A stretch of DNA of 10,739 bases, from positions 1 through 10,739 of the forward strand of contig CAYXMS010000038.1 of the NCBI GenBank assembly GCA_964466185.1, in the 5' to 3' direction. Of the stretch, positions 1-6,651 are shown piece by piece. The position numbers were made by a program, and so were the translations under genes. Within the stretch, counting starts at the first letter, position 1. Each line of letters opens with the position of its first letter. Origin of the DNA: CAZTYI01 sp964466185. GTDB lineage: Bacteria > Chlamydiota > Chlamydiia > Chlamydiales > SM23-39. Under the pieces are notes generated by a model. That model was not told the origin of the DNA. It did no database searches and was given only the letters and a program-made list of their open reading frames with translations.

Positions 1-52
1 GGTTGCTCGGAGCTACGAACCAGGAATCCTTCGCCTTTAGGCGAGGGAGGTT
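1..52 (+). repeat. Left arm of 52-bp inverted repeat (IS right end)
   Basis: Bases 1-52 match the reverse complement of 1428-1479 at 48 of 52 positions. The arm holds a hairpin with 6-bp arms and a 2-base loop at 31-44, and codes for the last residues of tnpB. The identity falls away after base 52, which probably marks the tip of the element. The repeat may begin before the window. Confidence 0.85.
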
Positions 53-66
53 CAAAGGCTGATTAG
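1..66 (+). mobile_element. tnpB: 3' end of an IS200/IS605-type tnpB (OrfB), cut by the window start
   Basis: Reading from base 1 in frame 1 gives GCSELRTRNPSPLGEGGSKAD and a TAG stop at 64-66. The stretch GCSEL.TRN.SPLGEGG also ends the decayed tnpB on the opposite strand at 1426-1480, whose upstream part carries the TnpB zinc ribbon. That shared tail is the basis for this call; nothing in these 21 codons alone would identify the gene. TnpB is the RuvC-type RNA-guided nuclease of IS200/IS605 elements. In known elements its 3' coding end overlaps the right end of the transposon and the guide-RNA scaffold. A short hairpin (TCGCCT, TT, AGGCGA at 31-44) lies in the tail, as expected near such an end. 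Whether this copy is intact cannot be seen because the gene lies mostly outside the window. Confidence 0.7.
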
Positions 67-92
67 GCTGATTTTTTAACTATTTATAAGAA

Positions 93-167
93 ATGAATTT
101 TAAAATTTTAGGGATCGTTACTGATATAATTCATGATTTACAAAAAGGGCATTGAAATTACTATCCC
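93..167 (+). repeat. Left copy of 75-bp direct repeat
   Basis: Bases 93-167 match 1986-2060 in the same orientation, without gaps, at 69 of 75 positions. Four of the six differences cluster in the middle (122-129 here). The repeat contains a short AT palindrome (AATTTTAAAATT) near its left end. It codes for nothing obvious. It lies 40 bases past the tip of the left IS end and about 140 bases before the gene at 308, and its right-hand partner lies about 1.9 kb away. Its nature is unknown: a small dispersed repeat, a MITE-like remnant, or the scar of a recombination. Confidence 0.85.
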
Positions 168-268
168 TTATAATCTTGTTTATCAAGGACTTATTTAATA
201 AAGCTTTATTTTTATTCAAATGCTTTTTTATTTTTAAATTAAAATGTAATTTTAATTTAGTTATATGT

Positions 269-274
269 TATAAT
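269..274 (+). promoter_or_regulatory. Possible -10 box for the gene at 308
   Basis: A TATAAT lies at 269-274, which would start transcription near 281 and leave a leader of about 27 bases. A second TATAAT at 295-300 ends seven bases before the ATG, the spacing expected for a leaderless message. No convincing -35 box accompanies either, and there is no Shine-Dalgarno before the ATG. The stretch is so AT-rich that such hexamers occur by chance, so this is weak. Confidence 0.25.
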
Positions 275-307
275 ATTTTGTAATATATTTTAAATATAAT
301 AATTATT

Positions 308-1351
308 ATGACTTTTCCTTTAGAATCTACTATTACTTATTCTGAGTTAAAACCTGGAGATATTTTTGTAAACACACTGCATTCAGGAATTTTTATCGGC
401 GAAGATACAAACGGCATTTATCGCGTAGCTAACGTTCTGTCGAGTGGATATCAAGGAAATAATTGTAGATGTTCTAGTCCAAAAACAGTTCTTAATGCTT
501 TTGACAGCTTTGAAGGCATTTCTATCTTTCGTTCTAAAAATATAATATTAGCCCAAAGAGCAGCAACGATTGCTCTTTGGGCTTCTATGCAAACAACAAC
601 CATAGATCAGCCATTAGAAAAATTTAATATTCGTTATGACTACGAAAGACTTTGTCAAGTTCATAGATTTGATAATTTTTTTCTAGGATATAATCCCCCT
701 GATGAAAATACAGTCTTACACAATATGTTTTATACATCAGGTCTTTTTCGCGCTGTGAAATTTACTGCTAGAACAAGTAAACACTTAATACAACCTGTCA
801 TTGGAAAAATGACAAAGAAAAAAGGGTTTCGCTGTGCTTTTGCTACGACACTTTTTTACCAAATAGCAGCTTTAAAAATTCACAAACTTGTCGATGAAAT
901 TTTTGCCCTGGATTCTGCCGCTTGGGCTTCAAATAAATATGTAGATCCAGTTTATCTTTACGATGTCAGAGAAAAAATCGGAGAGGAACCCTTTAAAACA
1001 TATTTAGAATTTCTCAATACTGATCTTTTAGATTATGATCAAATCGACCCATTTTTTGGCCCCTTGGGAACAAAAAGAAAAAAACATCTTTTTTCTCAGC
1101 TCCCCCACCATAATACTTGCATTGCACATAAAGGATATATTCCTGCAATGTATTTTTGGCAAGGCCTTCCTCTTGATCAGTACAGTAAAGAAAATATACA
1201 CAATATTTTCACAGAGCCCTTTTGCGTTGATGCTAAATATGTTTCTGCAGAATCTCTTTTAAAACTTCTTTCTCAAGAATCTCAAAAAAATGAAGAAGAT
1301 CCTTCTAAAAGCTGGAATTATATTGGAAATTTAGATCTTGAAAAATTTTAA
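308..1351 (+). CDS. Putative permuted NlpC/P60 (YiiX/LRAT-like) papain-fold protein
   Basis: A 347-residue protein of unproven function. The N-terminus reads LKPGDIFVNTLHSGIFIG (residues 14-31), the pattern of permuted NlpC/P60 proteins such as YiiX/YebB, where a PGD turn is followed by a strand carrying the catalytic His (here His25). Much later comes GFRCAFATTLFYQIAAL (173-189), which looks like the helix that starts with the nucleophile Cys (here Cys176). His before Cys, with about 150 residues between, is the permuted order. Members of the fold are peptidases, amidases or acyltransferases on lipid or peptide substrates; the substrate here is unknown. There is no signal peptide or membrane segment. 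The gene stands alone between two converging IS right ends and direct repeats, and lacks a visible ribosome binding site. The C-terminal half (190-347) matches nothing I recognise. An effector role is possible but is inference. Confidence 0.5.
   Translation: MTFPLESTITYSELKPGDIFVNTLHSGIFIGEDTNGIYRVANVLSSGYQGNNCRCSSPKTVLNAFDSFEGISIFRSKNIILAQRAATIALWASMQTTTIDQPLEKFNIRYDYERLCQVHRFDNFFLGYNPPDENTVLHNMFYTSGLFRAVKFTARTSKHLIQPVIGKMTKKKGFRCAFATTLFYQIAALKIHKLVDEIFALDSAAWASNKYVDPVYLYDVREKIGEEPFKTYLEFLNTDLLDYDQIDPFFGPLGTKRKKHLFSQLPHHNTCIAHKGYIPAMYFWQGLPLDQYSKENIHNIFTEPFCVDAKYVSAESLLKLLSQESQKNEEDPSKSWNYIGNLDLEKF
551..582. repeat. Perfect 12-bp inverted repeat inside the coding region
   Basis: GCCCAAAGAGCA (551-562) and TGCTCTTTGGGC (571-582) are exact reverse complements separated by eight bases. 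As RNA this would make a stable stem-loop within codons 82-92 of the gene at 308 (protein LAQRAATIALW). No T-run follows, so it does not look like an intrinsic terminator. Confidence 0.85.
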
Positions 1352-1425
1352 AATCACATTCTTCTTCTTAAGAAGTCTGAAAATATTATTTTAATATCAT
1401 TTTCACATTTTAACTATTTAATTTT

Positions 1426-1987
1426 TTAACCTCCCTCGCCTAAAGGCGAAGAATTCCTAGTTCCCAGCTCCGAGCAACCCCGGCAGCTTTCCATGCTTTA
1501 AACCGATATGCCAGCGGCCTTAGTGTTTATTCCCGCATTCAAATCTCTATCAATCTTTAGTCCGCATTTACATATATATATTTTCTTTGTCTAAGATGTA
1601 TTTTATTCTTCTTGCCGCATCTTAAACATACGCAGTTATTACCTAAAAGAGAAGATACTTCATGCAGGATTTTGCTATATTCTAGGGCTTTATTTTTTAA
1701 ATAGTTTAAAAACATGTTCTAGCTTACATCATTAATTGCTTTGGCTAAATTCTTTAAACCCTGCAGCATGGCTTTAATATTCATCATCTCAATGCTAATA
1801 ATAGCTTGACATACTCCAACGATTAAAATCTTTGAATTCTCATCGCAAAAACACACTTCACAGCCGATTACTTTTAATTAAAGTCTTATATCAGCTCCAC
1901 GAAGAGTAAATAGAGCACTTACAGTTAAAAGATTACAACTTAAAAGTAAAAAAATGTTTTTAATCCGATTGAAATTTCAACAGACAT
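1426..1987 (-). pseudogene. tnpB: Decayed tnpB (IS200/IS605 OrfB), C-terminal half only
   Basis: Read on the - strand, this stretch shows TnpB pieces in order. ISIGLKTFF (near 1949-1975) fits the RuvC-I strand around GIDLGLKTFA with the Asp lost. IEMMNIKAM (E codon at 1788-1790) fits the RuvC-II IEDLNIKGM with Glu kept. LAKAINDVS-stop-NMFLNYLKNKALEY has a TAG at 1719-1721 where TnpB usually has Trp. The zinc ribbon NNCVCLRCGKKNKIHLRQR is followed by a frameshift near 1567-1573, and then by CGLKIDRDLNAGINTKAAG with the RuvC-III Asp (1564-1566 downward). Another stop lies at 1498-1500, and the tail SELGTRNSSPLGEGG ends at TAA 1426-1428. The N-terminal half is missing: recognisable sequence stops at the 75-bp repeat. 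With at least three stops, a frameshift and no RuvC-I Asp it cannot make nuclease. No tnpA is seen. Confidence 0.85.
1428..1479 (-). repeat. Right arm of 52-bp inverted repeat (IS right end)
   Basis: Reverse complement matches 1-52 at 48 of 52 positions. It contains the hairpin TCGCCT, AA, AGGCGA at 1436-1449 and codes on the - strand for the tnpB tail SELGTRNSSPLGEGG with a TAA stop at 1426-1428. The tip of the element therefore points left, toward the gene at 308. Confidence 0.85.
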
Positions 1988-2060
1988 GAATTTTAAAATT
2001 TTAGAGATCGTTATTTATGTCATTCATGATTTACAAAAAGGCCATTGAAATTACTATCCC
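1986..2060 (+). repeat. Right copy of 75-bp direct repeat
   Basis: Same length and orientation as 93-167, with six substitutions and no gaps. Its left edge coincides with the point where recognisable tnpB coding (RuvC-I region, - strand) stops, so the repeat boundary and the tnpB truncation point are the same junction within a few bases. Confidence 0.85.
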
Positions 2061-2267
2061 TTTTTAACTTATCCCATATATGACATTACAACTTTTTAGC
2101 CTACACCATTTACATTCTTCTGGACAATTTTTGCTGTTTTTGATAAAATTTTTTACTTAAGTTGTTTATAAAAAATGAGTACTTTAAGAATTAAGAATTT
2201 TACTATATTAAAAATTTATTTTTAATGATCTGTTTTTGTAAATAAAATTTTTTAAATTAAAGTACTT

Positions 2268-3869
2268 ATGAATAAAAAATTATCTTCTTTAGCAAACCAA
2301 ATTTCTAAACGCCGTACATTTGCTATCATCAGTCATCCTGATGCTGGGAAAACGACCTTAACGGAAAAACTTCTCCTTTATTCTGGGAAAATACGTACTG
2401 CAGGTATGGTACGAGGACGCAAGGGAAGAAGGCTTGTTACATCAGACTGGATGTCTCTTGAACAGGAAAGAGGGATTTCCATCACAGCTTCAGCAATGCA
2501 ATTTGTCTATAAAGACGTTGTCATCAATATTCTAGATACTCCCGGACACGAAGATTTTTCTGAAGATACCTATAGAACGCTTACTGCAGCTGATTGTGCA
2601 ATTATGGTAATCGATGCAGCCAAAGGAGTTGAAAAACAAACTCGCAAGTTATTTGAAGTGTGTAAATTAAGAAATATTCCCGTTCTCACTTTCATTAATA
2701 AAATGGATATGCCGGGGCGCGAGCCTCTTGATCTTATGGATGAAGTGGAAAAAGTATTAGGCAGCCATGCTTTTGCTTACAACTGGCCTATTATATCGGG
2801 GGGCAAATTCCGTGGTGTGTATGATCGCATACTCGAAGAGTGCCAGCTTTTCACCCATTCTTCAACAGGCGGTTCTAATCGGGCTGATATAAAGAGAACA
2901 GCTCTAGAAGAACAAACACTAGCACCTCTTATTGATCAAGCAGAATTTACAAAACTAAAACAGGATTTAACGCTGCTTAAAGAAGCGGGCAATGACTTTC
3001 ATAGAGAAGCTTTTCTTTCCGGAAAAGTAACTCCCGTATTTTTCGCATCTGCTCTATCCAACTATGGTATTGAGCCTTTTTTTGATGCTTTTATTGATTT
3101 AGCTCCTTCTCCTTATGGCATATTAGCAGACAGCCATAGTGGTAAAGAAATTTTTATTGATCCTGTGGAAACTCCTTTCAGCGCTTATGTTTTCAAAATT
3201 CAATCCAATATGGATTGCAATCACAGAGACAGTATGGCCTTTTTGCGTATTTGTTCCGGAAAATTTGAAAAGGATATGACAGTTAAACATCATAGACTAA
3301 AAAAAACAATTCGACTGGCAAGAGGGCAAAGCATGTTTGCCGGAGAGAGAATTACCCTCAGCGATGCAGTTGCGGGTGATATCATTGGAGTAATTAATCC
3401 CGGAGTCTTTTTTATAGGAGATACCGTTTCGATAACAGGCGGTTTTGATTTCAAACCTCTACCCCAATTTCAACCGGAAATTTTCGCTAAAATCAGACCT
3501 AAAGATATAAGCAAAAGAAAATCTTTTGACAAGGGAATAAAACAGTTGTCTGCAGAAGGAGCTGTACAAATTCTTCATACGCAGGATGATTTTGACTCCT
3601 TGATATATGGAGCTGTAGGAAAACTTCAGTTTGAAGTGCTTCAATATCGATTAAAAAATGAGTATCAAGCTGAAACGGAGCTGATTATTTTACCGTATCA
3701 ATGCAGCTCTTGGATCATTGGGGACATTTCTACTTATAAAAAGGCATTTAATTCAATTCTAGTTAAAGACAAAGCGAATAAATACATGGGACTTTTTAAG
3801 TCTTCATGGGAAAAAAATTATGCAATACAAGAAAACCCCTCTCTGCAATTCCAGGATATAAAATATTAA
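2268..3869 (+). CDS. prfC: Peptide chain release factor 3 (RF3), translational GTPase
   Basis: A full-length RF3 of 533 residues, the normal size for the family. RF3 is the cytoplasmic class II release factor: a GTPase that removes RF1/RF2 from the ribosome after peptide release. The G domain is complete: G1 SHPDAGKTT (22-30), switch I ending in ERGISIT (67-73), G3 DTPGHEDF (90-97) and G4 NKMD (144-147). The RF3/EF-G-type stretch GRKGRRLVTSDWMSLEQERG (50-69) separates it from EF-Tu and LepA. Beta-barrel domain II and the C-terminal RF3 domain (about 390-510) follow. The ATG at 2268 starts at the conserved N-terminus, yet no Shine-Dalgarno precedes it. It heads a three-gene operon: the MFS gene begins four bases after its stop. 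Nothing suggests decay. Confidence 0.96.
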   Translation: MNKKLSSLANQISKRRTFAIISHPDAGKTTLTEKLLLYSGKIRTAGMVRGRKGRRLVTSDWMSLEQERGISITASAMQFVYKDVVINILDTPGHEDFSEDTYRTLTAADCAIMVIDAAKGVEKQTRKLFEVCKLRNIPVLTFINKMDMPGREPLDLMDEVEKVLGSHAFAYNWPIISGGKFRGVYDRILEECQLFTHSSTGGSNRADIKRTALEEQTLAPLIDQAEFTKLKQDLTLLKEAGNDFHREAFLSGKVTPVFFASALSNYGIEPFFDAFIDLAPSPYGILADSHSGKEIFIDPVETPFSAYVFKIQSNMDCNHRDSMAFLRICSGKFEKDMTVKHHRLKKTIRLARGQSMFAGERITLSDAVAGDIIGVINPGVFFIGDTVSITGGFDFKPLPQFQPEIFAKIRPKDISKRKSFDKGIKQLSAEGAVQILHTQDDFDSLIYGAVGKLQFEVLQYRLKNEYQAETELIILPYQCSSWIIGDISTYKKAFNSILVKDKANKYMGLFKSSWEKNYAIQENPSLQFQDIKY

Positions 3870-3873
3870 TTTT

Positions 3874-5103
3874 ATGAAATCAGCACATTTAATTTTAAAA
3901 AACAAAAAATTTCTTCTATTCGGTCTCTTGCTGACGTTATTTTCTACATTTGGACAGACTTCTTTTTTATCTATTTTTACAACTCATCTACGACAAAAAT
4001 TTCAACTCAGCTCCGGAAAAGCGGGATTCATTTATTCTGCTGCAACATTTATGAGCGCTATTGCAATTTCTTATACAGGTCGGTGGATTGACAGGATAAA
4101 TTTAAAGAAATTTACTTTATATGTCATATTGCTTTTTGCCTGTACATGTCTTGTCATGGCCACAACATCGTCTCTTTTAATGCTTTTTATTAGCTATTTT
4201 TTGCTACGCTATACATGTCCCGGATTAATGTGTCACACTTCGATGGTCAGCATGGCCCGCTATTTTCATAAAGAACGCGGCAAAGCATTAAGTATAGCAG
4301 CCCTGGGATATCCTCTTGGAGATATCTGCTTGCCAATAGGCATCGCTATCATTCTTCCATTATATGGAATCACAGCAACCTGGTGGATGCTATTTGTATT
4401 TACGGCTATTGTCATTTTTCCCCTACTTTCCTATACACTCAAAGACCATACCGCCAGACATAAATCCTATTTGCAACACCTTGAAAAGCAAAAAGCAAAA
4501 ACATCAGAATTTACTCCTAAAGAAGTGCTAAGAGATTGGAAATTTTATTTTGTAACAATCGGCATTCTTGCCCCCGGATTTGTCAATACTGGAATCTTCT
4601 TTCAAAATGCAGAGCTCATTCAAACAAAAGGATGGCCCGAGTATGTTTATGCAGCCTCGCTAGTGAATTATGCGCTTGGGAATATCTCGGGTTCTTTTAT
4701 TTCAGGAATTTTGATTGATAAATTTAAATCTACGCAAATTATCGCTTTTTATCTATTTCCGATGTTGATAGGGCTTGTTATTTTGCTTCAAATGGCACCT
4801 ATTTGGGCCATTTATATTTTTATGCTTGGAATTGGATTAAGCCAAGGAGCTTCTTCTGTTATTGTAGGAGCTGTATGGGTAGAGCTTTATGGATCAAAAT
4901 ATCTTGGAACTATTCGATCATGGGTTTCTGGCCTTAAAATTTTCTTCATATCCATTTCTCCTGTTCTTTTCGGATTTCTCATAGATCGCCGCATTTCGTT
5001 TTCTACCATTCTTCTAGCTTGCAGCATTTATACTATTTTTTCTATCAGCTCACTGATAACAGTCACCTTGAAATTAAAAAATACCAAGCCGAAGGAAGCT
5101 TAG
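3874..5103 (+). CDS. Major facilitator superfamily transporter, 12 TM
   Basis: A 409-residue inner-membrane protein with the usual length and two-times-six helix layout of the MFS. The loop 2-3 signature appears as GRWIDRINLKK (69-79), with a related GILIDKFKS (278-286) after helix 8. ARYFHKERGKAL (128-139) between helices 4 and 5 and VELYGSKYLGTIRS (336-349) in the second half resemble the monocarboxylate/OxlT-like porters, so an organic-anion or nutrient/metabolite exchanger is a reasonable guess; the substrate cannot be read from sequence. A longer hydrophilic loop (about 188-222, rich in Lys, His and Gln) links the halves. It starts four bases after prfC and ends five bases before the methyltransferase, so translation is probably coupled. 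For an intracellular bacterium it could take host metabolites, but this is inference. Confidence 0.85.
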   Translation: MKSAHLILKNKKFLLFGLLLTLFSTFGQTSFLSIFTTHLRQKFQLSSGKAGFIYSAATFMSAIAISYTGRWIDRINLKKFTLYVILLFACTCLVMATTSSLLMLFISYFLLRYTCPGLMCHTSMVSMARYFHKERGKALSIAALGYPLGDICLPIGIAIILPLYGITATWWMLFVFTAIVIFPLLSYTLKDHTARHKSYLQHLEKQKAKTSEFTPKEVLRDWKFYFVTIGILAPGFVNTGIFFQNAELIQTKGWPEYVYAASLVNYALGNISGSFISGILIDKFKSTQIIAFYLFPMLIGLVILLQMAPIWAIYIFMLGIGLSQGASSVIVGAVWVELYGSKYLGTIRSWVSGLKIFFISISPVLFGFLIDRRISFSTILLACSIYTIFSISSLITVTLKLKNTKPKEA

Positions 5104-5108
5104 ATTCT

Positions 5109-5744
5109 ATGCTTTGTCCCCTATGCCAATCTTTATCAAATTCTTTTTTTCAAGATAAAAAACGCGAGTACAGGCTTTGCAGCCACTGCGAACTCATTTT
5201 TGTTCCTTCAAAGGACCATATATCTTTATCTCAAGAAAAAAAAGAATATGACCAACATGAAAACAATCCTTCGGACTTAAAATATAGAAATTTCTTAAAT
5301 CAAATACTTCTTCCATTGGAAAAATATTTAACTCCTAAAATGAAAGGACTTGATTTCGGATCGGGTCCCGGACCAACGCTGCATCTTATGTTAGAAGAAA
5401 AAGGATATTCAATGCACCATTATGATCCCTTTTTTGCTCCGTATCATCATTTGCTAAACACACAATATGATTTTGCTGTCTGTACAGAAGTTATCGAACA
5501 TTTCAATAATCCTCAAAAATCTTGGTCTTTATTAACAAGCCTTGTGAAACACGGAGGATATTTAGCTGTCATGACCCTTTTTTATGATTTAACTATTAAA
5601 AACAATTTTTCCTCATGGTGGTATAAAAACATCCCAAGTCATGTTGTTTTCTATTCCCATAGAACCTTGAAATGGATTGAAAGGTATTTTTTTCTTCATT
5701 TAATATATACAAAAGACCGTGTAGCGATTTTTAAAAAACCCTAA
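5109..5744 (+). CDS. Class I SAM-dependent methyltransferase with N-terminal zinc ribbon
   Basis: A 211-residue protein. The N-terminus has two CxxC pairs, CPLC (3-6) and CSHC (24-27), the layout of a zinc ribbon. A Rossmann-type methyltransferase domain follows: motif I LDFGSGPG (81-88) for SAM, the acidic end of strand 2 at YDP (105-107), and FAVCTEVIEHFNNP (122-135), the Methyltransf_11/23 post-II motif. Similar zinc-ribbon methyltransferases act on small molecules or sugars; the acceptor is unknown. I chose the ATG at 5109 because AAGGA lies at 5092-5096, it begins right before the first CxxC, and it follows the MFS stop by five bases. The frame stays open to 5019, but starting there would overlap the MFS gene by 85 bases and add a tail that looks like shadow coding. 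Confidence 0.85.
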   Translation: MLCPLCQSLSNSFFQDKKREYRLCSHCELIFVPSKDHISLSQEKKEYDQHENNPSDLKYRNFLNQILLPLEKYLTPKMKGLDFGSGPGPTLHLMLEEKGYSMHHYDPFFAPYHHLLNTQYDFAVCTEVIEHFNNPQKSWSLLTSLVKHGGYLAVMTLFYDLTIKNNFSSWWYKNIPSHVVFYSHRTLKWIERYFFLHLIYTKDRVAIFKKP

Positions 5745-5799
5745 AGATATAGATATACTCCAACGCCTTAAAGCATAAAAAAATCTCACAATAACTGAC

Positions 5800-6558
5800 T
5801 TATCCTAGAACTGCTTTTTTTAAAAAAAAATATTTTTTTTCTAAATGCTTTGAAAAAAATCTTCTTTTTTGATTCTCATTGAAGCTTTGGTTTTGAAAAA
5901 GAAATTCTAAAGAAGGCACTCCTCCTGCTTCCTGGGTATAACTTCCGGCATCAACTTGATAATAAATGGTTAAAAGATAGAAAAAATCTTCTTTTAAAAA
6001 GCATGATTTTCGTTGTGTTCTGGTAATGATATCAGCTGCTTTTCTTAAATTTCCGCCTTTAAAAAACTTACCCAATGGATCTATGGATAGCATCAGATAC
6101 AAATCCTTTTGAAAATAAGGGAGATCTTTTTCAATTTTCGAAATAATTAAAGGATTGTATTTATATTGCAAATCCTTGTTCCCCTTTTTACTTGCAATAG
6201 GTTTTCCAATATCATGCAAAGTTAAAAATAAAATAAAATCTTTTTGAGAAATACATGTTGGCAATTTTCGCGGAAAAAAATATTTAAAATAACTTCTTAA
6301 TACCATAAGTGTATGCTTTTCTAAAGAATAGCCTTCCCATACTCCAGTAGACTGATCAAATAAACCAGCTATTTCAGGATGTAGATTTAAATGTTGAATA
6401 AATTCTAATATTTTTTGATCTTCTCCTTTTGAAAGACATAAATTTTCCATCTTTTCTTCTAACAGTTTTTGCCACCGTTGGACGTTAAAAGAATTGAAAT
6501 TAAAAGCAAAAATTATAGACAAATTAAAAATGCAATAAAAACAAAAAGCTTTTTTCAT
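5800..6558 (-). CDS. HD-domain phosphohydrolase-like protein
   Basis: A 252-residue protein if it starts at the ATG at 6558. The metal-binding HD signature is visible: GVWEGYSLEKHTLMV supplies the first His (His82), LTLHDIGKP the His-Asp pair (115-116), and YYQVDAGSYT a candidate last Asp (203). HD proteins are metal-dependent phosphohydrolases acting on nucleotides or nucleic acids; the substrate here is unknown. The first 25 residues (MKKAFCFYCIFNLSIIFAF...) look like a signal peptide or membrane anchor, odd for an HD enzyme. A shorter start at ATG 6450 (Met37), preceded by AGAAGAAAAG, would remove it, while a TTG at 6588 would lengthen it by ten residues; none has a strong ribosome site. 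It lies downstream of the membrane-protein gene at 6652-7095 on the same strand, 93 bases apart, so cotranscription is possible. It converges with the methyltransferase gene. Confidence 0.7.
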   Translation of the reverse strand: MKKAFCFYCIFNLSIIFAFNFNSFNVQRWQKLLEEKMENLCLSKGEDQKILEFIQHLNLHPEIAGLFDQSTGVWEGYSLEKHTLMVLRSYFKYFFPRKLPTCISQKDFILFLTLHDIGKPIASKKGNKDLQYKYNPLIISKIEKDLPYFQKDLYLMLSIDPLGKFFKGGNLRKAADIITRTQRKSCFLKEDFFYLLTIYYQVDAGSYTQEAGGVPSLEFLFQNQSFNENQKRRFFSKHLEKKYFFLKKAVLG

Positions 6559-6651
6559 AATGTAAAGACTTAAAAAAATGCTTTTCAAGACGTTTTAAAA
6601 AATAGGTATTAGATTCCCTAATTATCAAATATATCATGCGAAAAATTAAAT

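Larger units (their letters stand above)
1352..2267. other. Gene-free stretch holding IS debris and the prfC leader
   Basis: This 916-base stretch has no intact gene. After the stop at 1351 there is a 12-base palindrome CTTCTTAAGAAG (1364-1375) without a clear T-run, then the IS end and tnpB relic (1426-1987), the right 75-bp direct repeat (1986-2060), and about 200 bases of very AT-rich sequence before prfC. In that last part AGTACTTTAA (2178-2187) is inverted at 2257-2266 just before the prfC ATG, 10-bp arms about 70 bases apart. The prfC promoter must lie here or further left, but no convincing pair of boxes stands out. Confidence 0.6.

Noticed and set aside
1035..1262. Small + strand open frame inside the NlpC/P60-like gene
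   Set aside because: Out-of-frame shadow of a longer intact gene, with no ribosome site or recognisable content.
2178..2267. Inverted AGTACTTTAA / TTAAAGTACT pair before prfC as an operator
   Set aside because: Ten-base AT-rich arms about 70 bases apart are plausible by chance in this leader; noted within the intergenic entry only.
3459..3644. Small - strand open frame opposite prfC
   Set aside because: Antisense to a highly conserved coding region; chance opening.
4536..4718. Small + strand open frame inside the MFS gene
   Set aside because: Out-of-frame shadow of the transporter.
5019..5108. Earlier ATG start for the methyltransferase
   Set aside because: It would overlap the MFS gene by 85 bases; the ATG at 5109 has AAGGA upstream and begins at the zinc ribbon.
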